Positions 5,815 to 12,181 of a DNA stretch of 12,181 bases are shown piece after piece; within the stretch, counting starts at the first letter, position 1, and each line of letters begins with the position of its first letter. Position numbers and translations under genes: made by a program. The stretch lies in assembly GCA_964417785.1 (NCBI GenBank), contig CAYQJO010000124.1:1-12181 (forward strand), read 5' to 3'. The stretch is from DAOTUL01 sp034437435. Its GTDB lineage: Bacteria; Chloroflexota; Anaerolineae; Aggregatilineales; Phototrophicaceae. The notes under the pieces are model-generated. The model was given only the letters and a program-made list of their open reading frames with translations, was not told where the DNA came from and did no database searches.

Positions 5815-7287
5815 ATGTTTACGCTGCGCCTGAGATTGCTCATCTCCTATCTGTTTCTGCTCTTTATCACGTTGGGCGGCTTTTCCCTCGCTTTCTTTCT
5901 GGCCGCCAGCGCTCAACCTGCACCCACCCAACCGACTTACCAGCAGCTCATCAACCTGCTGCCGGGTCTCAGTCTGGCCGATCTGGTCACCGAGTTTCCG
6001 CTGCGCGATAACACCGTAACATTTGAGGAACTGTGGGATAACTTCGCGGAGTCACGCGGCGTGCGGGTACTTTTGGTATCGGTCAACCGTCAGATGGTCG
6101 TTTATGACAGTGCCGATACCTACACGATGGGCGATACGCTCACCCTGGAACCAATCGACCGGCGTGTCTTACGGGGTATCCCGCCAGCCTCCGTGCCAAT
6201 CACGCTGGATAATGAACTGGTTTACGGCAGCTTTGTTGATCACGACCGGGAATGGCTGTACGCTGGATACACCAATCTCGGCGGCACGAGGCGCACCGCA
6301 CTGGTGATTGCCCGTCCGCGTCCTACACAATCGCTGCAAAACACCCTGTCCGAATTCGGTTTTGCCCTGGCCCGGCCTCTGCTGCAAGCGGGGGTTGTTG
6401 GTCTGGTTATCGCGGCAATCCTGGCGGTCGTCATCAGCCGGACGATTGCCCGACCGCTGCAAGCCGTCAGTCTGGCCGCCTCAGCCGTCGCCAAAGGCGA
6501 CCTGGATCAGCGCGTGCCGGTCAGTGGACCGCCGGAGGTACGCTCAGTCGCCGAGTCCTTCAACCGTATGAGCAGCGAGGTCCGTGCAACGCAGCAGGCG
6601 CAGCAAGATTTCGTCGCCAACGTCTCACACGATCTCAAAACGCCGCTGACGTCGATCCAGGGTTATTCGCAGGCAATCGTGGATGGAACCGCAAAAGTCC
6701 CGGCCAGAGCGGCTGAGATCATCCATGAGGAAGCCGAGCGCCTCAACCGGATGGTCACCGATTTGACCATGCTGGCGCGTATCCAGGCCGGGCAGCTTCC
6801 CATGCAGATGACCTCGCTGGATGTAGCACAAATCGTGCAGACGGTCGCCGATAAGCTGGCGGTTGTGGCCGAGCCTAAGGGCATCACCCTCACGACCGAG
6901 ACGAGTATCATACCCGCCATTGAGGGCGACGGCGACCGGTTGGTCCAGATGTTGAATAATCTGGTCGGGAACGCCATCAAATACACCGAAGCGGGCGGCA
7001 GTGTCGGCATCAGAACGCGAGTCAACAAAGGCGGGGTCGAGATTGAAGTCCGCGACACCGGCATTGGCATCCCCCAGGACGAACTACCGCGCATCTTTGA
7101 GCGCTTCTATCAGGTGGATAAAGCACGCGGGCCGCGTCGGGGTACCGGCCTGGGACTGGCGATTGTGTACCAGATCGTCCAGGCACACGGGGGCCGCATC
7201 AGTGTGTGGAGCGAGAAAGGCAAAGGGACCGCGTTCACCATCTGGCTGCCGCTGCCGGGCAAGGTCACGGCCATTCACCTGGCATAG
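5815..7287 (+). CDS. Transmembrane sensor histidine kinase
   Basis: The 490-residue product is a membrane-bound kinase of the HisKA type. Its order is TM1 (about 8-30), an extracytoplasmic sensor region (about 31-186), TM2 (about 187-208), HAMP (about 209-262), HisKA dimerisation domain with H272 in FVANVSHDLKTPL, and the ATPase domain (about 365-480). The ATPase shows the N-box (N386 in NNLVGNAIKY), DTGIGIP at 414-420, an F-box (FERFYQVD) and GTGLGLA at 443-449. All elements needed for autophosphorylation and transfer to the adjacent regulator appear intact. The sensor region, with GVRVLLVSVNRQMVVYDSA and later VYGSFVDHDREWLYAGYTN, has a PAS/Cache-like strand pattern. No ligand can be predicted. 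The ATG directly follows the regulator's TAA (TAAATG). A nested palindrome at 7342-7381 lies 54 bases after the stop. Confidence 0.97.
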   Translation: MFTLRLRLLISYLFLLFITLGGFSLAFFLAASAQPAPTQPTYQQLINLLPGLSLADLVTEFPLRDNTVTFEELWDNFAESRGVRVLLVSVNRQMVVYDSADTYTMGDTLTLEPIDRRVLRGIPPASVPITLDNELVYGSFVDHDREWLYAGYTNLGGTRRTALVIARPRPTQSLQNTLSEFGFALARPLLQAGVVGLVIAAILAVVISRTIARPLQAVSLAASAVAKGDLDQRVPVSGPPEVRSVAESFNRMSSEVRATQQAQQDFVANVSHDLKTPLTSIQGYSQAIVDGTAKVPARAAEIIHEEAERLNRMVTDLTMLARIQAGQLPMQMTSLDVAQIVQTVADKLAVVAEPKGITLTTETSIIPAIEGDGDRLVQMLNNLVGNAIKYTEAGGSVGIRTRVNKGGVEIEVRDTGIGIPQDELPRIFERFYQVDKARGPRRGTGLGLAIVYQIVQAHGGRISVWSEKGKGTAFTIWLPLPGKVTAIHLA

Positions 7288-7341
7288 CCTTTTAAACCCA
7301 CACACTATTACAAAAAGAATATACTAAATGTCTATAGATCA

Positions 7342-7381
7342 AAGGAAAAATTTCCACACCGGTCCGGTGTTCGATTTCCTT
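7342..7381. terminator. Nested palindromic terminator between convergent genes
   Basis: The core ACACCGG-T-CCGGTGT (7356-7370) is a perfect odd-length palindrome that can fold as a five-pair stem with a GGTCC loop. Outside it, AAGGAAA (7342-7348) is complementary to TTTCCTT (7375-7381), giving A/T-rich tracts on both sides. GGAAAAATTTCC (7344-7355) is itself palindromic. It lies between the kinase stop (7287) and the stop of the winged-helix gene (7380), so it probably ends transcription from both sides. On the minus strand the core is followed by GGAAATTTTTCC, a short U tract. Confidence 0.6.
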
Positions 7382-7997
7382 ACTCGCTGCGCTTGCTGGG
7401 ATGCAGCAGCAGCAGCATAGCATATGGTTTTAGCTGTGTGTCTTCATCTTTCTCGTGCAACCCACTGAATTCTTCCAGAAGAGCGTCCAGCCGACTGTAA
7501 AAATCCTCAGCTTCTTCCGGCTTGAGACGTAATCGCCCCTGAGTGAGCATCAATCGCCGGTGTTTGGGTGCTTCTTCTTCGAGATCAACCAGCCCTTCCA
7601 TCATGCTCTCGCGCAGGTCCTCGTGAGCGGCCCCAAAGACCCCACCCAGAGTTACCGACAGTCCCTCGTCGAAGTCCGCCGCCCCTGGTGATAACAGACC
7701 CGGTGCCACTTTGTAGGTTTTGGCGGTCCGCTGGTAGTGCTTTTCGACAATGCCGGAGACAATCCGTGTATCCACCATCTGGATCAGGCCGTGCTTTTCC
7801 AGTAGATTGAAGTGGTAATACAGCTTGGTTGGCGGTTTATCGATCCGTGTAGCGACCTGCTTCACGGTACCGGGTTTGCGCAAGTAGCTGATGATGTTCA
7901 GCCGTAGTGGGTCGGCCAGCACCTTCAGTGTTTCCAGATCAGAAATCATCAATTCATCAACAGTCACGGATGGTGACTGTACCACATCATCGCTCAT
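7380..7997 (-). CDS. ArsR-like winged-helix transcriptional regulator
   Basis: This is a 205-residue DNA-binding protein. The N-terminal half (about 17-95) is a winged helix: LETLKVLADPLRLNIISYL, then VKQVATRIDKPPTKLYYHFN with the recognition helix, then LLEKHGLIQ and a wing ending EKHYQRTAKTYKV. This pattern matches the HTH_20/ArsR group. There are no cysteines in the whole protein, so the classic metal-thiolate sensing of ArsR/SmtB proteins is excluded. The C-terminal half (about 100-200) is mostly helical and charged and could bind a small ligand or mediate dimerisation; its function is unknown. The ATG at 7995-7997 has only AAGG very close upstream, so the start is moderately certain; ATG at residue 17 is an alternative that would keep the DNA-binding domain. 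Just upstream lie a TATAAA box and an imperfect inverted repeat (8002-8027) that could serve autoregulation. Its stop overlaps the shared terminator. Confidence 0.88.
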   Translation of the reverse strand: MSDDVVQSPSVTVDELMISDLETLKVLADPLRLNIISYLRKPGTVKQVATRIDKPPTKLYYHFNLLEKHGLIQMVDTRIVSGIVEKHYQRTAKTYKVAPGLLSPGAADFDEGLSVTLGGVFGAAHEDLRESMMEGLVDLEEEAPKHRRLMLTQGRLRLKPEEAEDFYSRLDALLEEFSGLHEKDEDTQLKPYAMLLLLHPSKRSE

Positions 7998-8001
7998 ACC
8001 T

Positions 8002-8027
8002 TGTTCAACGTTTGATTACGGTCAACA
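8002..8027. promoter_or_regulatory. Imperfect inverted repeat, candidate operator
   Basis: TGTTCAACG (8002-8010) and CGGTCAACA (8019-8027) are inverted copies that agree at seven of nine positions, separated by TTTGATTA. The element lies between a TATAAA -10-like box (8039-8034, minus strand) and the regulator's ATG at 7997, so a bound protein would cover the transcription start. This position is typical of a negatively autoregulated winged-helix gene. The -35 partner of the TATAAA box is poor. Confidence 0.3.
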
Positions 8028-8063
8028 CAACTATTTATACCATACGCAATGGTTGGAATCTAC

Positions 8064-9890
8064 TCAACTGTTCAGGCGCGAGTCACCGGGCGCAACCTCA
8101 TACACCGCCTGCCAGGGCAGATAATGTGTATAGATGCTGTCACGCTGAATCTCGTTGCCGTCCATATCGCGGATGATCCGTTCAACCTCCACATCGGCCC
8201 CTTCCGCAGCGTAATCCACCTGGATGATTTGCCCCGGTTGCAGATCGCGGTTGGCCTCAAACGCAGGTGGTTCCGATGGCATCACGTTGCGAACCTCCGG
8301 CTGGCTTACCTCGACAACGCGGCCCGGATTGGTGCTGTAAAAGCGGAATTGCAGCGAGTTGTTGGCGGGATAAACCGAGGTCTCGATTAACAGGTGATAG
8401 GGCGTGTCGTTCTGGAAACGGAAATCGCGCTCCGGCGACCAGATAGCCGCGTCTAATCCGGGCGGGGCGTTATTCAGTTCGTAGTAGCCCACCCGGTAAG
8501 CGTGGGAGTTGCGCTCAATGATCGTGTAGCCACCGAAGAACGCCGCCCGGAACACGGTTGTACTCACCTGACAGATTCCGCCGCCGACGCCAGCGACCGT
8601 CCGCCCGCCGACAATGACTTTGCCTTCCAGGAATCCGGCCTCCTCACTCACATCACCCAGGAAGTAGTTGAACGAGAACTCCTCACCCGGGCCGATAATG
8701 ATCCCGTCGTATAATGACGCGCCGTGTGCGATATTGTGCCGCCGGTTGCCGGTCGAGCCGGTGTAGATTGTGGTGGCTTCAGCCACCATTGTCGTAATGC
8801 CCAGTGCCTCAGCGGTGATGCCATTGTGATAACGGGGTTCGGTGTAATTGAACGCCATCGGCACGGTGCGCCGATCATAACGAAAAACAGCCTCTTCCAG
8901 TCGTGCCAGCGTCTCCGCCACGTTAAGCTGCCGCCCACTCACGGCTGGCCGGATGATCTCTAGCTGGCGTGTTTGATCGTTGAAATGAAAGCGACCATCG
9001 CGTGGCGGCACCAGCAGACCAGGGGTCAGTTCATCCAGGAACGCCGCGAACACCCTCATATCGACGCTGACGGTGTGACGCAGCGACCCATCCGGGTTTT
9101 CGACCAGATCGGTGCGCAGCAAAGCACGTATCTGGTCGGCGCTGATGGTCCAGGGACCGAGTGCCTCGCCACTGACCACCAGTTCCAGCGAACCGGAAAG
9201 TGCGGCCCGAAGCTGGCTGGCCGCCTCATCTGCGTTCCAGATGCGCGGCGATGTTTCGTCATATACCAGTGGAATCTCGCCGCCAGGAACCAGAGTTGTG
9301 ATGGCTGCATCCAGCCGGCCCAGGGTGGCCGGGATGTTCAGGGTGCGGCCAACCTGACCGGGTGTGGTGAGAACCTCGTCGCCTTCCACCCGCAGTGTTG
9401 CATCGGCGGGTGGACGGTCGGTTGTGCGGGCAATTTCCGCCAGCCGCGACAGCGCCAGGCTCTGATTGTAACGGATGATCGGCGTTATGGCCTGCCCGTT
9501 GAACCACACTCTGGCACGATCCACCAGACCGCCGGAGATGTCATTGTCCACCAGAGTTGCCTGCATAACCGTCGCCTCGGCATCGAAGGACAGGCCCAAT
9601 TCTCCGGCGCTAAGCTGCCAGAAATCGTCACCATCGTGGAAGGTGAAAACGGCGTTATCGTCGTAGGCGAACTGGGACGCCAGCATATTGACGGCAGCGG
9701 CAGGAGTCATACCACCAATATCCAGCCCGAAAGCCGTCACCCCCGGCGTGATCCGGTTATCATAATTCAGATGAAAAGCCACGACCAGCGCCACCAGTGC
9801 GCCGGAGAAAAGCATCAGGCCCGTTACCAGAAGAACCGGCAGACGGATCAACCACACGACCACCGGCGACATCTCGCTTGTTTGTTGCAT
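8064..9890 (-). CDS. VanW-family membrane-anchored cell-wall protein
   Basis: The 608-residue product has a short cytoplasmic N-terminus, one membrane segment (about 11-40) and a large exterior part. Two PG_binding_4-like regions occupy about 50-205 and 215-325; each contains a PGQVGRTLN- or AVSGRQLN-type motif and a following 'L...I' helix. A VanW domain spans about 375-505, with the hallmark GGGICQVSTTVFRAAF (C440), RNSHAYRVGYY and the DAAIWSPERDFRFQNDTP segment. A G5-like beta domain (about 535-600, VEVERIIRD...IQRDSIYTHYLPW) closes the protein. VanW proteins are associated with glycopeptide-resistance clusters and cell-wall biology, but their biochemical activity is not firmly settled. 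The ATG at 9890 is chosen over a TTG at 9908, since a TATAAT-like box at 9925-9920 would place transcription start next to that TTG. A lipoprotein gene ends 48 bases upstream and MurJ lies beyond it, consistent with an envelope role. Confidence 0.93.
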   Translation of the reverse strand: MQQTSEMSPVVVWLIRLPVLLVTGLMLFSGALVALVVAFHLNYDNRITPGVTAFGLDIGGMTPAAAVNMLASQFAYDDNAVFTFHDGDDFWQLSAGELGLSFDAEATVMQATLVDNDISGGLVDRARVWFNGQAITPIIRYNQSLALSRLAEIARTTDRPPADATLRVEGDEVLTTPGQVGRTLNIPATLGRLDAAITTLVPGGEIPLVYDETSPRIWNADEAASQLRAALSGSLELVVSGEALGPWTISADQIRALLRTDLVENPDGSLRHTVSVDMRVFAAFLDELTPGLLVPPRDGRFHFNDQTRQLEIIRPAVSGRQLNVAETLARLEEAVFRYDRRTVPMAFNYTEPRYHNGITAEALGITTMVAEATTIYTGSTGNRRHNIAHGASLYDGIIIGPGEEFSFNYFLGDVSEEAGFLEGKVIVGGRTVAGVGGGICQVSTTVFRAAFFGGYTIIERNSHAYRVGYYELNNAPPGLDAAIWSPERDFRFQNDTPYHLLIETSVYPANNSLQFRFYSTNPGRVVEVSQPEVRNVMPSEPPAFEANRDLQPGQIIQVDYAAEGADVEVERIIRDMDGNEIQRDSIYTHYLPWQAVYEVAPGDSRLNS

Positions 9891-9919
9891 ATCCAATACA
9901 TCCGCCAACTTTCGCCGCC

Positions 9920-9925
9920 ATTATA
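9920..9925 (-). promoter_or_regulatory. Perfect -10-like hexamer before the VanW gene
   Basis: TATAAT reads 9925 to 9920 on the minus strand and is a perfect -10 consensus. No good -35 lies 16-18 bases upstream (TTTTCC is the nearest), so the promoter is uncertain. Its position gives a leader of roughly 23 bases to the ATG at 9890. Confidence 0.25.
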
Positions 9926-9938
9926 GCGGATCGGCGGG

Positions 9939-10583
9939 CTAAGGGAAAACCAATTCACCCGGTAATACCGCATTGAGAACAGCCGGGTTCAGAACAACAC
10001 CGTTGACCTCAATTCCATCCAGTAGTTGCGGCAGCACTTCACGCATCCGCGCCACCTGATTGACCGGCGTACTGACATGGCAGAAAATCAAGCTACGCGA
10101 GCGGTCGGTCTGGATTCCGAACACAATAGCACGACTGCCCTGGCCGTTATCCATCAGATAGTAAGCGGCATCATGATCGCCCCAATTAAAGGGATAGACG
10201 GGGCCAACGAGCGCATCACCAATGTAATCAGGATTATGGACAATGGTGTCCAGTATACGGTGGGCTACATTGCCTCCAGTGGCAGTCGAGATGTTGAGAT
10301 CGTTCAGCGGATGCACGAACACATGCATCAACAGACCGCCCAGTTGTCCCTCACCAGCCGTTACGTCGATTTTCTCGGTTAGCACCACACCAAACTCGGT
10401 CGAATAATACTCCCACCGAGGTGGCAGCCGAACAGACAGGTCCACATCATCGACACGGACCTGTATTCTCGAATGATCTACACGATGGACATTCCCTGAC
10501 TCCGCCAGCATATCGTCGCTGACATCAGCCCGACAACTCACCAGCAGTATGGAGACCATCAACAACAGCAGCATACGAATCAT
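9939..10583 (-). CDS. Small exported lipoprotein of unknown function
   Basis: The 214-residue product begins with a lipoprotein signal peptide, MIRMLLLLMVSILLVSC, where LVSC is a lipobox and C17 would carry the lipid. The mature part is acidic at first and then has a PsbP/DcrB-like layout: VRLPPRWEYY opening, a strand with FGVVLTEKI, a central GGLLMHVFVHPLN, a helix, then strands AAYYLM, AIVFGI and LIFCHVSTPV, and a final helix MREVLPQLLDGIEV. I do not recognise a named family. The reading frame is open to a TTG at 10637, but only the ATG at 10583 gives a normal lipoprotein signal. No clear ribosome binding site precedes it. MurJ ends 83 bases upstream and VanW starts 48 bases downstream on the same strand, so it may belong to that envelope transcription unit. 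Confidence 0.82.
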   Translation of the reverse strand: MIRMLLLLMVSILLVSCRADVSDDMLAESGNVHRVDHSRIQVRVDDVDLSVRLPPRWEYYSTEFGVVLTEKIDVTAGEGQLGGLLMHVFVHPLNDLNISTATGGNVAHRILDTIVHNPDYIGDALVGPVYPFNWGDHDAAYYLMDNGQGSRAIVFGIQTDRSRSLIFCHVSTPVNQVARMREVLPQLLDGIEVNGVVLNPAVLNAVLPGELVFP

Positions 10584-10638
10584 TGATGCAATGTTAGTCT
10601 CAATATTTAACTCTAGGGAAAGTTTAGCACAACTCAAT

Positions 10639-10659
10639 TAAGCCAGGATAAACGGCTTA
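10639..10659 (-). terminator. Weak hairpin after the murJ stop
   Basis: TAAGCC (10639-10644) and GGCTTA (10654-10659) form a six-pair stem with a nine-base loop, eight bases beyond the murJ stop codon. No T tract follows in the minus direction, so termination would be partial at best and read-through into the lipoprotein gene is possible. Confidence 0.25.
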
Positions 10660-10666
10660 GCAACTA

Positions 10667-12181
10667 TTAATCAATCAGCCGCCGGCGCAGCAATCCGGCC
10701 AGCCAGTACAATTCTTCGATCCGCAGTAGCGCTGCCATACCCAGGAAAACCACCGCCCCCACAGCGCTGCACGATGTCACCAGCAGAATTTCACGCATGA
10801 GTGAGATATTGCCGATTATGTCCTGCAACACCGGCAGTGCCAGTACCGTCGCGACTCCCATTGCCAGTACCGCCACACCCGTCTTGACAGCGGTCATGCC
10901 GATTCGCTGCTGGCTGAGTCCGCCTACGCTGCGATTGAGCCAGTATGCGCTGATGGTGGCATGGACGACATGCTTCACGCTGTCAGCGATCATCAGGCTG
11001 TAGAGGCCGATGGATGGCATCAGCAGCAGTGCGACCGCCAGATAAACACACAGGCTGAATAAACCAATCAACGCCGGGGTGAGGGTGTCCTGCCGGGCAT
11101 AGAAGGCATACACCAGCAGCAAATCAACCGCCGCGAACGGCAGTCCCAGCAGATACAAACGCAGCACCACTATCATCACTTCGGAGTCGGCAGCGGTGAA
11201 CGCACCATGCTCGAACAGCAGGCCGATAATGGGTGCCGCCAGGACAAACAAACCGACCGCCGCCGGCAGAATCAAGGTGATCGCCAGCCGCAATCCCAGA
11301 CCCAACGTATCCCGGAACGCCCGCAGTTCGGTTTCGAACTTGCCCGCCTGACGTGCGAGTGTGGGCAGAATGGCGATGCTGATGGCGGTTGCAACCAGCC
11401 CCTGCGGAAACTGGATCAAGGTGGTGGCCCAATCCATATAGCCGATGCTGCCGGCACCGGTCTGGCTGGCGAGATTATAACTGAACGGTCGGATCACCAG
11501 CGTGTCCATAATCAGCGAAAACATGACCGGGATATACAGCAGTCCGATGCGCCGGATGGCCGGATGCCGCCAGTCAAGTGTGAAACGGAGCCTGGACCCG
11601 CGCAAACCGGGCAGTTGCAGCAGCACATACGCCAGCGAACCGGCCAGCCAGCCAAAGGCCATAATCATGATACTGCGGTCCGGGCGGGTGATGGCCCATT
11701 CCAGGTGAACGCCATCCAACACCGGAACGATCTGCGGCGGCGGTGCGAAGGCCAATGCCATCACTACAATCACACCGTTGAACACTGCCGTGCCAAAGGC
11801 CGGCCAGGAGAACACGCGCAGCGCGTAGAGCGTGCCGCTGAGGAGTGAAAACAATCCCATGAAGATCAACGCTGGTGTGGTGACACGCAGCAGATCGACG
11901 GCGAGTGCCTGGGTATAACGGTCGAAACCGCCGCCAAAGACAGCCACAATCCAGGGCGCGGCAACCTCCACCACCAGTGCCAACAGCGCCAGCAGCGCTG
12001 TAACCATGCTCAACAGCACCGAGACCAGCCGCCAGAGTTCATCGCGGCTCTGCCGTGCGACGACTTCACTCAGCACCGGAATGATCGCCCCGTTGACATG
12101 ACCGGCGATCAACAGATCGTAGATGCTTTTGGGAACCAGCACCGCGACTTTGAAGGCATCGACCGCCGACGACGCACCGAA
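10667..12181 (-). CDS. murJ: MurJ/MviN-family lipid II flippase (partial, 5' end missing)
   Basis: The frame is open to the last base of the window, giving 504 residues and lacking only the first few dozen relative to a usual MurJ of 510-530. The visible start, FGASSAVDAFKVAVLVP, matches the MurJ region around E. coli Asp39 (here D8). Many hydrophobic helices follow, with family motifs IQFPQGLVATAISIAILPTL (256-275) and LLFEHGAFTAADS (321-333). MurJ moves undecaprenyl-linked lipid II across the cytoplasmic membrane for peptidoglycan synthesis. By my alignment from memory, the residues corresponding to E. coli Arg52 and Arg270 are Y21 and T254, and Glu57 and Glu273 are A26 and Q257. So this may be a divergent paralogue rather than the housekeeping flippase. 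A loop of about 20 residues (145-168) between helices looks longer than usual. The gene shares orientation with the lipoprotein and VanW genes downstream. Confidence 0.92.
   Translation of the reverse strand, partial: FGASSAVDAFKVAVLVPKSIYDLLIAGHVNGAIIPVLSEVVARQSRDELWRLVSVLLSMVTALLALLALVVEVAAPWIVAVFGGGFDRYTQALAVDLLRVTTPALIFMGLFSLLSGTLYALRVFSWPAFGTAVFNGVIVVMALAFAPPPQIVPVLDGVHLEWAITRPDRSIMIMAFGWLAGSLAYVLLQLPGLRGSRLRFTLDWRHPAIRRIGLLYIPVMFSLIMDTLVIRPFSYNLASQTGAGSIGYMDWATTLIQFPQGLVATAISIAILPTLARQAGKFETELRAFRDTLGLGLRLAITLILPAAVGLFVLAAPIIGLLFEHGAFTAADSEVMIVVLRLYLLGLPFAAVDLLLVYAFYARQDTLTPALIGLFSLCVYLAVALLLMPSIGLYSLMIADSVKHVVHATISAYWLNRSVGGLSQQRIGMTAVKTGVAVLAMGVATVLALPVLQDIIGNISLMREILLVTSCSAVGAVVFLGMAALLRIEELYWLAGLLRRRLID

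Noticed and set aside
8039..8053. Short hairpin ACCAT/ATGGT after the VanW stop as a terminator
   Set aside because: The five-pair stem is A/T-rich and no T tract follows; it also overlaps the TATAAA box of the next gene.
8973..9926. Open frame of 317 codons on the + strand opposite the VanW gene
   Set aside because: The VanW and peptidoglycan-binding motifs on the other strand are unambiguous, while this frame shows no domain pattern.
11207..11848. Open frame of 213 codons on the + strand inside murJ
   Set aside because: It is antisense to conserved MurJ helices and has a Gln/Arg/His-rich composition typical of reversed membrane-protein codons.
1..12181. CRISPR array, insertion sequence, phage or toxin-antitoxin module
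   Set aside because: No regularly spaced DNA repeats, transposase, integrase or short paired genes are visible. The GVG repeats are protein-level repeats within one gene.

Overview
This 12.2 kb window is bacterial, gene-dense chromosomal DNA of moderately high GC. It holds nine well-supported coding regions and no mobile element, CRISPR array, tRNA or rRNA. My best guess for the source is a Chloroflexota (Anaerolineae-like) bacterium. The basis is family recognition from memory: a toast-rack-like GVG-repeat protein, a secreted protein with a GCT...CTQALVPFE module, a cysteine-free winged-helix regulator and a VanW protein with PG_binding_4 repeats. No marker gene proves the assignment.

Layout from left to right. 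At 1-32 there may be the tail of a + strand gene, followed by a hairpin at 33-53. Then three minus-strand genes are transcribed right to left: a cation diffusion facilitator (CDF) transporter (3589-2231), a membrane-anchored TPR protein (2170-983) and a cytosolic GVG-repeat protein (918-67). A fourth minus-strand gene (5010-3739) encodes a secreted disulfide-rich protein. It diverges from the only + strand operon, an OmpR-type response regulator and histidine kinase (5128-7287) joined as TAAATG. The kinase gene converges on a winged-helix regulator gene (7997-7380), with a nested palindrome between the stops. Further right is a minus-strand cell-envelope group: a MurJ-family flippase cut by the right edge (12181-10667), a small lipoprotein (10583-9939) and a VanW-family protein (9890-8064).

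The MurJ, VanW and lipoprotein genes suggest a cell-wall and envelope neighbourhood. The kinase and regulator are a complete phosphorelay, and the divergent secreted protein is the most natural local partner or target. No intergenic gap exceeds 150 bases. The largest are 3590-3738 (149 bases, a weak promoter and a ribosome binding site) and 5011-5127 (117 bases, two back-to-back promoter candidates).

I found no clearly new multi-gene system. The points most worth a second look are the MurJ homologue lacking the residues aligned with E. coli Arg52 and Arg270, the CDF transporter with three tandem cytoplasmic domains and a His/Asn-substituted metal site, the overlapping divergent promoters at the two-component locus, and the 21-residue-periodic GVG-repeat protein.
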